A stretch of DNA of 64,000 nucleotides from JACVRW01 sp963826165 (GTDB lineage Bacteria > Actinomycetota > Thermoleophilia > Solirubrobacterales > Thermoleophilaceae), in NCBI GenBank assembly GCA_963826165.1, contig CAWGWC010000007.1, positions 372,001 through 436,000 of the forward strand. Direction: 5' to 3'. Under the pieces are notes generated by a model, which ran no database searches, was not told the DNA's origin, and saw only the letters and a list, made by a program, of their open reading frames with translations. Of the stretch, positions 25,093 through 31,808 are shown piece by piece; the stretch's first letter is position 1; each line of letters begins with the position of its first letter. Made by a program: the position numbers and the translations under genes.

Positions 25093-26001
25093 CTACGCCG
25101 TCGCCCGATCGCTCAGCTCGCCCTCGGCGGCCATCGCCTGCGCGAGCCGCGCTAACTCCGCGGCGGCCGGCCGCCGGGCCCGGGGAGCCACCAGCTCGAG
25201 CTCGAACGAAGGCGGGCGATCGAGAGCGACCAGGTGCACCCCGCGGACGCTCGACACCGCCGCGCAGCGCGCGGTGAGGCCGACGGCGGCGCCCGAGCGC
25301 ACGGCGGTCTCCCAGGCCATCGGACCGTGCGGATCGGACACCGTCCGGGGCTCGAAGCCGGCGGACCGGCAGAGCTCGACCACGGCACGGTTGTAGCCGG
25401 GCCCGTCGCGCGCGTCGACGAGCGCCAGCAGCTGCGGACGCAGGTCGGTCAACGGCATGGAGACTCGCCCCGCGAAAGGATGCGAGTCGGCCACAGCGAC
25501 CACCGCCGGGATGCCGAGGAGACGCTCGTGGACGAGCGCCGGATCAGGCTCGGGACAGAAGCCGATCACCAGGTCGAGCTCGCCGCGGGAGAGTGCCCGC
25601 ACCAGCGCCCCCGACGAGTCCTGGCGGGCGCGCACCCGCACCCCCGGGCGACGCCGGGCGTGCTCGGCCAGGATCGCCTGGGCGACGTAGTGCACCCCGG
25701 GCGATACCCCGAGCCGCAGCTCCCCCCGCTCGCCGCGCGAGTAGGTCTCGGCCAGCTCATCCACGGCGTCGGCTGCCGCCACGGCCGCCCGGGCGTCCAC
25801 GAGCAGCTCCGCGCCCGGTTGGGTGAGCGCCACGTGGTTGCGCGAGCGCTCGAACAGGTCGACGCCGAGCTGGAGCTCGAGCCGCTTGATCTGCTGGCTC
25901 AAAGCCGGTTGCGCGATTCCGAGGCGCTCGCTCGCCCGGCCGAAGTGGAGCTCGTCGGCGAGCGTGGTGAATGACCGCAGCAGGCGCGGGTCCAGCCTCA
26001 T
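25093..26001 (-). CDS. LysR-family transcriptional regulator
   Basis: The 302 residues start with the winged helix-turn-helix (LLRSFTTLADELHFGRASERLGIAQPALSQQIKRLE) and continue with the two-lobed effector domain (LRLGVSPGVHYVA, ELDLVIGF). The ATG at 26001 is 6 bases after TAAGCT, without a Shine-Dalgarno. LysR proteins usually control a divergent gene; here that is the lipoprotein gene at 26074, 72 bases away. The ligand is unknown. Confidence 0.93.
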   Translation of the reverse strand: MRLDPRLLRSFTTLADELHFGRASERLGIAQPALSQQIKRLELQLGVDLFERSRNHVALTQPGAELLVDARAAVAAADAVDELAETYSRGERGELRLGVSPGVHYVAQAILAEHARRRPGVRVRARQDSSGALVRALSRGELDLVIGFCPEPDPALVHERLLGIPAVVAVADSHPFAGRVSMPLTDLRPQLLALVDARDGPGYNRAVVELCRSAGFEPRTVSDPHGPMAWETAVRSGAAVGLTARCAAVSSVRGVHLVALDRPPSFELELVAPRARRPAAAELARLAQAMAAEGELSDRATA

Positions 26002-26007
26002 GCACGT

Positions 26008-26013
26008 AGCTTA
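26008..26013 (-). promoter_or_regulatory. -10 hexamer TAAGCT for the LysR gene
   Basis: It ends 6 bases before the ATG. The opposite gene has its own TACCCT at 26058-26063, so this divergent pair does not share a -10. Confidence 0.45.
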
Positions 26014-26073
26014 TTAGCGCGGGCCCGGCCGTATTTCGCGCGTGGGCGGGCGCGCTCTACCCTGGCCCGTCCA

Positions 26074-26736
26074 TTGCGGACCTGCATCCGGCATGCTCTC
26101 GTCCTGACCACGGTCGCGCTCGCGGCGGCCCTCGGCTGCGGCGGCGAGGACGACGACGAGAGCCCGGCCTCCGCCGCGCCCGCCGAACGGTCCGAGAGGT
26201 CCGAGGGGTCCGAGGCCAGCGTGCCCGCCCCGCCTCCGGACGCGGGCACGCGAACCGGCCACGCGGGCGACCGGCCGGGAAGGGTCGAAGTGCCCGAGTC
26301 CGACGAGAGCCCGCCCGAGGCGACCGTGCTGCTGAGGTCGGCCGGCGGACGGACGCTCGCGCGCATCGCCGGCCGCGGCGAAGGTCAGGAGAGCGCGGTG
26401 ACCCTCAGCGCACCGGAGCTGCGCGGCACCACGGTGGGGACCGACGGCGACGGCGGCGTGGCCCGCGTGAGGGTGTCCATCCGCGAGGAGCTCCGCTGCG
26501 GCTCGAGGATCCGCCTGCGGACGCGCTACTTCCCGCCGCCCCAGGTCGAGCGCATCCGCTCGACACCCGGTGCGCTGCTGCCCACCAGAAAGACCCGTTC
26601 CGTGCCGATCGAACTCAGCCTCGCCCGCTGCGGGGAGACGCCGGAGCAGATCCGCGGCGAATTGTGGGGAGAGGCGATCAACGGCTCGGGGCTCGAGGCG
26701 GTCACCTCGCACATCCCCTTCACCTGGTCGCCCTGA
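26074..26736 (+). CDS. Putative lipoprotein, function unknown
   Basis: About 220 residues from a TTG start. The signal (HALVLTTVALAAALGC) ends in a clear lipobox with Cys near residue 22. It is followed by an acidic, Ser/Pro-rich linker with a short repeated ERSEGSE pattern and a folded C-terminal half rich in beta strands (two Cys: ELRCGS and LARCGE, perhaps a disulfide). The TTG is 10 bases after TACCCT. I do not recognise the domain. It converges on the cupin gene. Confidence 0.65.
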   Translation: MRTCIRHALVLTTVALAAALGCGGEDDDESPASAAPAERSERSEGSEASVPAPPPDAGTRTGHAGDRPGRVEVPESDESPPEATVLLRSAGGRTLARIAGRGEGQESAVTLSAPELRGTTVGTDGDGGVARVRVSIREELRCGSRIRLRTRYFPPPQVERIRSTPGALLPTRKTRSVPIELSLARCGETPEQIRGELWGEAINGSGLEAVTSHIPFTWSP

Positions 26737-26742
26737 CCAGAC

Positions 26743-27135
26743 TCAGTCGGCCCAGAAGCCCTCGACCATCTCGGCGTCCTTGTTGTCGGTATTCGGCGCG
26801 CCGAAGGCCAGCAGCTCGGCGCCCTCCGGCCCGGCCTCCATGCCACGGGCCACCGAGCCGGGGACGCGCAGGGCGTCGAGCTCGCGCAGCTCAACCGTCT
26901 CGTCCTCGAGCGTGAAGCGAGCGCTGCCGCTGAGCACGACGTAGACCTCCTCCTGCTCGCTGTGACGGTGGCCGAACGGCAGTCGGAAGTCGGGGCTCAT
27001 CCGGTAGTAGCTGATGCCCCCCTTCTCCATCCCGAGCGGATTGCGCGCAAAGCGAGACTCGATGCCCTCCAAACCGTGCTTGGGGGCCAGGTCCTCCACG
27101 TCCTGCTTGAGGTTCAGATGGGTGAAGTCGGCCAT
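26743..27135 (-). CDS. Cupin-domain protein
   Basis: The 130 residues form a single cupin barrel with the metal motif FGHRHSEQEEVYVVLSG (His, His, Glu) and later LRVPGSVARGMEAGPEG, in which the usual second-motif His is missing. It could be a metal-binding enzyme or a small-molecule sensor. An AGGAGG Shine-Dalgarno lies 8 bases before the ATG at 27135. TACAAT about 60 bases upstream is the likely -10, so this unit has a normal leader, unlike its divergent partner. Confidence 0.82.
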   Translation of the reverse strand: MADFTHLNLKQDVEDLAPKHGLEGIESRFARNPLGMEKGGISYYRMSPDFRLPFGHRHSEQEEVYVVLSGSARFTLEDETVELRELDALRVPGSVARGMEAGPEGAELLAFGAPNTDNKDAEMVEGFWAD

Positions 27136-27191
27136 GGTGATGCCTCCTGGATCGGCTGTCCGGGGCACGTTATTGGCCTCGGGAGCGGGCG

Positions 27192-27198
27192 TATTGTA
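27192..27198. promoter_or_regulatory. Bidirectional promoter: overlapping -10 elements of the cupin and AraC genes
   Basis: TATTGTA reads TATTGT on the plus strand (27192-27197, 12 bases before the AraC GTG) and TACAAT on the minus strand (27198-27193, for the cupin gene). TACAAT is the closest match to the sigma-70 consensus seen in the window. Confidence 0.6.
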
Positions 27199-27209
27199 AG
27201 AACGCGACA

Positions 27210-28004
27210 GTGAGCAACCGCGGCATCCTGAACCCGCGTGCGGGGCGCTTCTCGCTTTCGCGTCCCGCGCCGTCCACCGACCTCGCCGGGTTCGTGGAGC
27301 TGCACTGGCTGGTCGCCTGGGACCTACGCGGGGGCGAGCCCTACCTGGCCGAGACACTGCCCCACCCGTCCGTGCACCTGGTGTTCGAGCCCGGCAGCGC
27401 GGTGGTGCACGGGATCTGGACTCACCGCTTCAGCCGGCGGCTCGAGGGAAAGGGCTGGGGCCTCGGCACGAAGTTCCGCCCCGGTGCCTTCGAGCCGTTC
27501 TCGCGGCTGCCGGTGGCGGAGCTCACCGACCGCGCAGTGCCGCTGCGCGAAGCGCTCGGCCCGGACGGTGTCGAGCTGGAGCGCGACGTGCGCGCCGCGG
27601 GTGACGACGAGGACGAGCGAGTCGTCGCAGTGGAGAACTTCCTGCGCCGGCGCCTGCCGGGACCCGACCCGGCGCGGGACACAGCGATGGAGCTGGCCGA
27701 GGCCATGCTTCAGGCCCCGGCCGGCACCGGGGTGGACGAGTTGGCGCGGGCCCACGGCCTGTCGGCCCGCACTCTGCAACGGCTGTTTCGCCGCTACCTG
27801 GGCGTCCCGCCCAAGTGGGTGCTCCAGCGTTACCGCCTGCACGCCGCGGCCGAGCACATAGCGACGGGCGACCGGGACCTGGCCCGGATGGCCCAGAAGC
27901 TCGGCTACTTCGACCAGGCTCACTTCAGCAAGGACTTCAAGGCCCTGGTGGGACGGACGCCCGCCGACTACGCCGCCGAGTCCGGCCAGCCCAGCTCGGC
28001 CTGA
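27210..28004 (+). CDS. AraC-family transcriptional regulator with DUF6597-like N-terminal domain
   Basis: The 264 residues have an N-terminal domain of the type seen in many actinobacterial AraC proteins (FVELHWLVAWDLRG, LPHPSVHLVFEPGS, TKFRPGAFEPFSRLPV). The C-terminal double helix-turn-helix (VDELARAHGLSARTLQRLFRRYLGV, then MAQKLGYFDQAHFSKDFKALVGRTPADY) is clear. GTG start. The 3' end overlaps the convergent YjbR gene by 37 bases. The divergent cupin gene may be its target; its ligand is unknown. Confidence 0.9.
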   Translation: MSNRGILNPRAGRFSLSRPAPSTDLAGFVELHWLVAWDLRGGEPYLAETLPHPSVHLVFEPGSAVVHGIWTHRFSRRLEGKGWGLGTKFRPGAFEPFSRLPVAELTDRAVPLREALGPDGVELERDVRAAGDDEDERVVAVENFLRRRLPGPDPARDTAMELAEAMLQAPAGTGVDELARAHGLSARTLQRLFRRYLGVPPKWVLQRYRLHAAAEHIATGDRDLARMAQKLGYFDQAHFSKDFKALVGRTPADYAAESGQPSSA

Positions 28005-28339
28005 ACGCGCTTGGGCAGCCCGTCGACGACCAGGTCGTAGGAGTCCTCGACCATGTCGAGCACCATCCGGTCGGAAACCGAGCCGTCCACGGTGACGGTG
28101 TTCCAGTGCCTCTTGTTGAGGTGGTAGCCGCCTCGGATGCACGGGTGCGCGGCGCGTAGCTCCTGAGCCAGGCCGGGCTCGCACTTGAGGCTGATCTCGA
28201 GCGGCCGCCCGGCCAGGCTGGAGAGGGCGAATATCTTGCCCCGCACCTTGAACACCGATAGCCCCTCGCTGAAGGGAAACTCCTCGCCGGCACCGGAGAA
28301 GCTCAGGCAGTGGGAGCGAAGGCGGGCCGCGCTCAGCAC
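27968..28339 (-). CDS. MmcQ/YjbR family protein
   Basis: The 123 residues match the CyaY-like fold of the MmcQ/YjbR family: LRSHCLSFSGAGEEFPF, VFKVRGKIFALSSL, RPLEISLKCEPGLAQELR and the HLNKRHWNTV motif followed by VLDMVEDSYDLVV. Often proposed to bind DNA, but the role is unproven. The GTG at 28339 is 7 bases after TAGCAT. The gene tail overlaps the AraC gene by 37 bases in convergent orientation. Confidence 0.88.
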   Translation of the reverse strand: MLSAARLRSHCLSFSGAGEEFPFSEGLSVFKVRGKIFALSSLAGRPLEISLKCEPGLAQELRAAHPCIRGGYHLNKRHWNTVTVDGSVSDRMVLDMVEDSYDLVVDGLPKRVQAELGWPDSAA

Positions 28340-28346
28340 AACGCAG

Positions 28347-28369
28347 ATGCTATTGGCCGGCGCTACCGT
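28347..28369. promoter_or_regulatory. Divergent -10 elements of the YjbR gene and the arginase-like gene
   Basis: Minus strand TAGCAT (28352-28347) ends 7 bases before the YjbR GTG. Plus strand TACCGT (28364-28369) ends 8 bases before the arginase-like GTG. Start codons are 38 bases apart and the two hexamers do not overlap. Confidence 0.5.
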
Positions 28370-28377
28370 GCGAGGCC

Positions 28378-29232
28378 GTGAGCACGTTCCGGGTCATCGT
28401 CATGCCGTACGAGCTGGGACGGCTCCGTGAAGGCGTCGGGCGCGGCCCCGAGCACCTGCTGGAGCAGGGCGCCGAGGACGCGCTGCGCAGCGCCGGGGCC
28501 GAGGTCGAGACCGACGTTCTGGAGTTCACCGGCCGCTACTCGAGCGAGGTGAACACGAGCTTCGACCTGATCGGCCAGGTGTCGGAACGGGTGACCGCCG
28601 CGCGCGCCGCGGGCGAGTTTCCCGTTGTGCTCTCCGGCAGTTGCTTCGCCGCGGTGGGTGTGATGGCCGGCCTCGAGGAGTCGACGCCGGGAGTGGTCTG
28701 GTTCGACGCGCACGGCGACTTCAACACCCCGGATTCGACGGTCTTCGGCTACTTCGACGGGATGGGGACGGCGATCCTCACCGGCGAGGCCTGGCCCGCG
28801 ATGCGCGCCGCCGTCCCCGGCGCGGGTCCGATCTCGCAGGACGCCCTGGTGCTGGCCGGCGCCCGCGACTTCGACGAGGGCGAGGAGAAGCGACTGCGCG
28901 AGTCGCGAATCGTCCAATTGGCGCCCGAGCGACTCGATGACGCCACCGCCCTGGTGGAGGCGGTGGAGGCGATCGGCCCTTCCGGCCTCTACCTGCACGT
29001 CGACCTGGATGTGCTCGACCCCGAGGACGGCCGGGTCAACGTCTACAGCGCGCCCGGCGGCGTGCGCGCCGAACGGCTCGAGACGCTCGTCGGCGAGCTG
29101 GTGGAGCGTTTTCCGGTCAGGGCGATGTCGGTCACGGCATACGACCCCGAGGCCGACAGCGAGGGCAAGGTGCCGCCGGTGGCGATGCGGCTGCTGCAGC
29201 GCCTGGCCGAGGCCCGCTCCAGCGCGCACTGA
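28378..29232 (+). CDS. Arginase/agmatinase-family protein with altered metal site
   Basis: The 284 residues have the ureohydrolase fold. Motifs DAHGD (WFDAHGDFNTP) and DLDVLDP are present, giving most of the binuclear manganese ligands. The first ligand motif, normally GGDHS, reads SGSCF, so a Cys takes the place of the His; the C-terminal motif TAYDPEAD is also off-consensus. A formimino- or guanidino-hydrolase with a changed centre, or a non-catalytic relative, are both possible. It is followed after 2 bases by a GNAT gene in the same operon. Confidence 0.75.
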   Translation: MSTFRVIVMPYELGRLREGVGRGPEHLLEQGAEDALRSAGAEVETDVLEFTGRYSSEVNTSFDLIGQVSERVTAARAAGEFPVVLSGSCFAAVGVMAGLEESTPGVVWFDAHGDFNTPDSTVFGYFDGMGTAILTGEAWPAMRAAVPGAGPISQDALVLAGARDFDEGEEKRLRESRIVQLAPERLDDATALVEAVEAIGPSGLYLHVDLDVLDPEDGRVNVYSAPGGVRAERLETLVGELVERFPVRAMSVTAYDPEADSEGKVPPVAMRLLQRLAEARSSAH

Positions 29233-29234
29233 CC

Positions 29235-30053
29235 GTGGCGGCGCTGCCTCCACTGGGCGCGGAGGTCGACTGGACGCCGGCCACGCCACCCTCGCGAGCA
29301 CCCCTGCAGGGCAAGCACGTCCTGCTCCGGCCGGTCGACGCCGCCGCGGACGCCGAGCCGCTCTACGCCGCCTCGCACCCGCCGCAGGGAGACCTCGCGA
29401 TCTGGACGTACCTCCCCTACGGCCCGTACCGAGATCCCGGTGACCTGCGTGAGCTGCTCGACTGGGCCGAGAGCTCGGAGGACCCGCTCTTCTACACGCT
29501 GGCCTCGCTGCCGGACGAGCGCCCGGCGGGCATGGCCTCCTACCTGCGCATCACCCCCGAGGAGGGCGTCATCGAGATCGGCCACATCTGGTTCGGAACA
29601 CGACTGCAGCGCACGACGGCCGCCACCGAGGCCATCTACCTGCTCGCGCACCACGCCTTCGACGAGCTCGGCTACCGCCGCCTCGAGTGGAAGTGCAACG
29701 CGCTCAACGCCGCCTCCCGCCGCGCCGCCGACCGCTTCGGCTTCAGCTTCGAGGGCGTCTTCCGCAACCACATGATCGTTAAGGGCCGCAACCGCGACAC
29801 CGCCTGGTACGCCATAACCGACGACGACTGGCCGGCAGTCCGGGCCGGCTACGAAGCCTGGCTCGCGCCAGAGAACTTTGGAGCGGACGGCCGGCAGAAA
29901 CGGTTGCTCGAAGAGCTGATCGCCCGCGCTGCGCTGAACACGGGTGCACGCCCGAGAGGAATGTTCGCCGCGACTATCGCGGTCAACTTTCCCCTCGTCA
30001 CTTCCGCTGCTGTACTATGCGAGACATGGTACCTGGCCAAGACAGGGTGCTGA
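29235..30053 (+). CDS. GNAT-family N-acetyltransferase (RimJ/RimL-like) with C-terminal extension
   Basis: The 272 residues carry the acetyl-CoA fold typical of RimL-like enzymes: HVLLRPVDAAADAEPLY at the start, IEIGHIWFGTRLQRTTAATEAIYLL (acetyl-CoA loop) and LEWKCNALNAASRRAADRFGFSFEGVFR. The normal family end is near LAPENFGADGRQKRLL; here the frame runs on for about 45 more residues into the promoter and start of the padR gene. That tail may be the result of a lost stop codon. Substrate unknown; co-transcribed with the arginase-like gene. Confidence 0.85.
   Translation: MAALPPLGAEVDWTPATPPSRAPLQGKHVLLRPVDAAADAEPLYAASHPPQGDLAIWTYLPYGPYRDPGDLRELLDWAESSEDPLFYTLASLPDERPAGMASYLRITPEEGVIEIGHIWFGTRLQRTTAATEAIYLLAHHAFDELGYRRLEWKCNALNAASRRAADRFGFSFEGVFRNHMIVKGRNRDTAWYAITDDDWPAVRAGYEAWLAPENFGADGRQKRLLEELIARAALNTGARPRGMFAATIAVNFPLVTSAAVLCETWYLAKTGC
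30013..30018 (+). promoter_or_regulatory. -10 hexamer TACTAT for padR
   Basis: It ends 7 bases before the ATG at 30026 and lies inside the extended GNAT reading frame. An earlier ATG at 30017 overlaps the hexamer and is rejected as the start. Confidence 0.5.
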
Positions 30054-30370
30054 CCCAGATGCGGCGGGGAACGCTCGAGTACTGCGTCCTCGCGCTGCTA
30101 CGAGAAAGGGAGCACTACGGCTTCGATCTGGTGAAGGCCCTGAGCGCCGTCGACGGCATGGTCACCAGCGAGGGGACGATCTACCCCCTGCTCAGCCGAC
30201 TGCGCAAGGACGGTCTCGTGACGACCTCGTGGGTCGAGTCTCCGGCAGGACCGCCGCGGCGCTACTACCGCCTGACCGAAGCCGGCACGAACGCGCTAGG
30301 TGCGTTCGTACCGGAGTGGCATCGCTTCCGAGATTCCGTTGACCGCTTTCTCGAAGGAGGACCGCGATGA
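30026..30370 (+). CDS. PadR-family transcriptional regulator
   Basis: The 114 residues form the PadR winged helix: RRGTLEYCVLALLREREHYGFDLVKAL, SEGTIYPLLSRLRKDGLV and PRRYYRLTEAG. Its stop overlaps the start of a HAAS-domain membrane protein, a very common pairing in Gram-positive bacteria in which PadR represses the operon. The ATG at 30026 is favoured by the TACTAT spacing. Confidence 0.93.
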   Translation: MVPGQDRVLTQMRRGTLEYCVLALLREREHYGFDLVKALSAVDGMVTSEGTIYPLLSRLRKDGLVTTSWVESPAGPPRRYYRLTEAGTNALGAFVPEWHRFRDSVDRFLEGGPR

Positions 30371-30945
30371 TGAACGCAACCCGTCCCCCCTTGGTGGACG
30401 ACTACCTCAAGGAGCTAGACCGGTCGCTGGCCGGGCTTCCGCCGGCCCGGCGAAAGGAGATCGTCGCCGACATCGAGGAGCACATCGACGATCAGCTCGG
30501 GGAGCTCGGCGGGGCGCCCAGCGAGGCAGAGATTCGGAACCTCCTCGACCGCGTGGGTGAGCCGCATGAACTGGCCGCGGACGCCCGCGACCGCTTCGAC
30601 ATCAGCCCCCCGCAACCGCGATGGACCGACTACGCGGCGCTGGTGCTCCTGCCGCTCGGCGGGCTGCTGATCCCGTTCCTCGGGTGGCTGGTGGGCGTGG
30701 CCTTCTTGTGGTCCTCGAAGGTCTGGAGCGATCGCGACAAGCTGCTCGGCACCCTGATCGTGCCGGGCGGGCTGGCGCTGCCGGGTGTCCTGTCGCTGGA
30801 ATTGATTCAACCGGGCAACAGCGATCCGCTGCCCGCGTTTGTGTTGCCGCTCTTCATCGTGAGCTTGCTGGGCCCACTCGTCATGGTCGTCTACCTGGCC
30901 CGCAAGCTCTCGCGTGCGCGGCCGCTGACCGCCGGCGCCCTCTAG
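30367..30945 (+). CDS. HAAS/DUF1700-type membrane protein
   Basis: The 192 residues start with the cytoplasmic HAAS domain (DDYLKELDRSLAGLPPARRKEIVADIEEHIDDQL, then LLDRVGEPHELA). Three or so hydrophobic segments follow (about residues 90-120, 128-145 and 155-178). The ATG overlaps the padR stop, so the two are coupled. PadR-HAAS pairs are linked to envelope stress in other bacteria; the precise role is unknown. Confidence 0.88.
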   Translation: MMNATRPPLVDDYLKELDRSLAGLPPARRKEIVADIEEHIDDQLGELGGAPSEAEIRNLLDRVGEPHELAADARDRFDISPPQPRWTDYAALVLLPLGGLLIPFLGWLVGVAFLWSSKVWSDRDKLLGTLIVPGGLALPGVLSLELIQPGNSDPLPAFVLPLFIVSLLGPLVMVVYLARKLSRARPLTAGAL

Positions 30946-31137
30946 GGCGTCGAGCCTGGCGGCTCGCGCCGGCTCGGCCGGCGGACGCTCGACCTCGGCG
31001 AGCCGGTCGTGCAGCCGGTTCCGCAGCTCCTGCGGGTCGAGGTCGGCCTGGGCCCGTCGGCGACGAGCCACCACCGCGCCGGTGGCGGCCACGCCCGCCA
31101 GTCCCGCCACGCCGAGCAGCTTCCAGGGGATCCGCAC
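30415..31137 (-). CDS. Small membrane-anchored protein with an open frame antisense to the HAAS gene
   Basis: From the GTG at 31137 the protein begins RIPWKLLGVAGLAGVAATGAVV, one membrane helix, then RRRR and a charged helix (LDPQELRNRLHDRLAEVE). These first 65 or so residues look like a real small membrane protein. No stop codon occurs after them; the frame continues for about 175 residues antisense to the HAAS gene with a composition typical of antisense reading (many Gln, His, Arg). TAACCT ends 7 bases before the GTG. The original stop may have been lost, or the long form is made. The end coordinate is only the first in-frame stop. Confidence 0.4.
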   Translation of the reverse strand: MRIPWKLLGVAGLAGVAATGAVVARRRRAQADLDPQELRNRLHDRLAEVERPPAEPARAARLDALEGAGGQRPRTRELAGQVDDHDEWAQQAHDEERQHKRGQRIAVARLNQFQRQDTRQRQPARHDQGAEQLVAIAPDLRGPQEGHAHQPPEERDQQPAERQEHQRRVVGPSRLRGADVEAVAGVRGQFMRLTHAVEEVPNLCLAGRPAELPELIVDVLLDVGDDLLSPGRRKPGQRPV

Positions 31138-31143
31138 GACCCG

Positions 31144-31150
31144 TAGGTTA
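31144..31150. promoter_or_regulatory. Bidirectional promoter: overlapping -10 elements of the small membrane protein and the papain-like protein
   Basis: TAGGTTA reads TAGGTT on the plus strand (31144-31149) and TAACCT on the minus strand (31150-31145). Each ends 7 bases before a GTG start (31157 and 31137). Start codons are only 19 bases apart. Confidence 0.55.
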
Positions 31151-31156
31151 AGCCCG

Positions 31157-31762
31157 GTGACCCTCTCGTTCGAAGACGCCCTGGCCGGCGCCTCGACCGG
31201 CGACATCTGGCTCTTCCGCGGACGCTCCCTGGCCGACCTGGCCATCCGGACGGCCACCAACAGCCCCGTGAACCACGTGGGTATGGCCGTGGCCCTGGAC
31301 AACCTCCCGGCGCTGCTGTGGCACGCGGAGCTCGGCCAGTCGCTGCCCGACGTGTGGACGGGGGAACGTCAGCGCGGCGTGCAGCTGCACCGGCTCGACG
31401 ACGCCGTCGCCACCTGGACCGGGCGCTACGGGCAGCGCGCCTGGGTTCGTCAGCTGGAGGGGACGATCGAGCGCCACCACGAGGATCGGCTCCTCGAGAC
31501 GATCGAGCACTTCGACGGCCGGCCCTTCCCCACCACCCCGGGCCTCGCTCGGCACTGGCTCACCGCCCGGGTGCGGAAGCGGCCGACTTCTCTCGAGACG
31601 GTCTACTGCGCCGAGCTTGTGGCCACCACGTACCAGAGAATGGGCCTCCTTCCGGCGCGGCGCCCGGCCAGCTGGTACGACCCCGGCCGCTTCTGGAGCG
31701 GCGACCGAATCGAGCTGGTGCCGCCGTTCGCGCTGGGTGGCGAGATCGCCGTTGACCACTAG
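31157..31762 (+). CDS. YiiX/NlpC-P60-like permuted papain-fold hydrolase
   Basis: The 201 residues show the order expected in permuted papain-fold enzymes: GDIWLFRG, then the catalytic His in NSPVNHVGMAV, and the catalytic Cys near the C-terminus in VYCAELVATTYQRMGLL. No signal peptide, so it is probably cytoplasmic. Relatives cleave amide or thioester bonds in lipids or peptides. GTG at 31157 chosen from TAGGTT spacing rather than the upstream ATG at 31082. It ends convergent with ftsH. Confidence 0.75.
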   Translation: MTLSFEDALAGASTGDIWLFRGRSLADLAIRTATNSPVNHVGMAVALDNLPALLWHAELGQSLPDVWTGERQRGVQLHRLDDAVATWTGRYGQRAWVRQLEGTIERHHEDRLLETIEHFDGRPFPTTPGLARHWLTARVRKRPTSLETVYCAELVATTYQRMGLLPARRPASWYDPGRFWSGDRIELVPPFALGGEIAVDH

Positions 31763-31782
31763 CGCCCGGCGTTGGCGGGCGC
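31762..31782. terminator. Candidate bidirectional terminator between the papain-like gene and ftsH
   Basis: GCGCCCG (31762-31768) and CGGGCGC (31776-31782) form a perfect 7-bp stem over a 7-base loop in the 46-base convergent gap. No T-run is seen on either side. Confidence 0.4.
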
Positions 31783-31808
31783 GACCGCCCGACGGCAACC
31801 GGCCGAAG

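Noticed and set aside
26215..26265. Short repeated ERSEGSE codons as a tandem repeat of interest
   Set aside because: Only about three imperfect units in a low-complexity linker after a lipobox, common in lipoproteins.
30017..30019. Earlier ATG of padR
   Set aside because: It overlaps the TACTAT hexamer; the ATG at 30026 has the spacing seen in other units.
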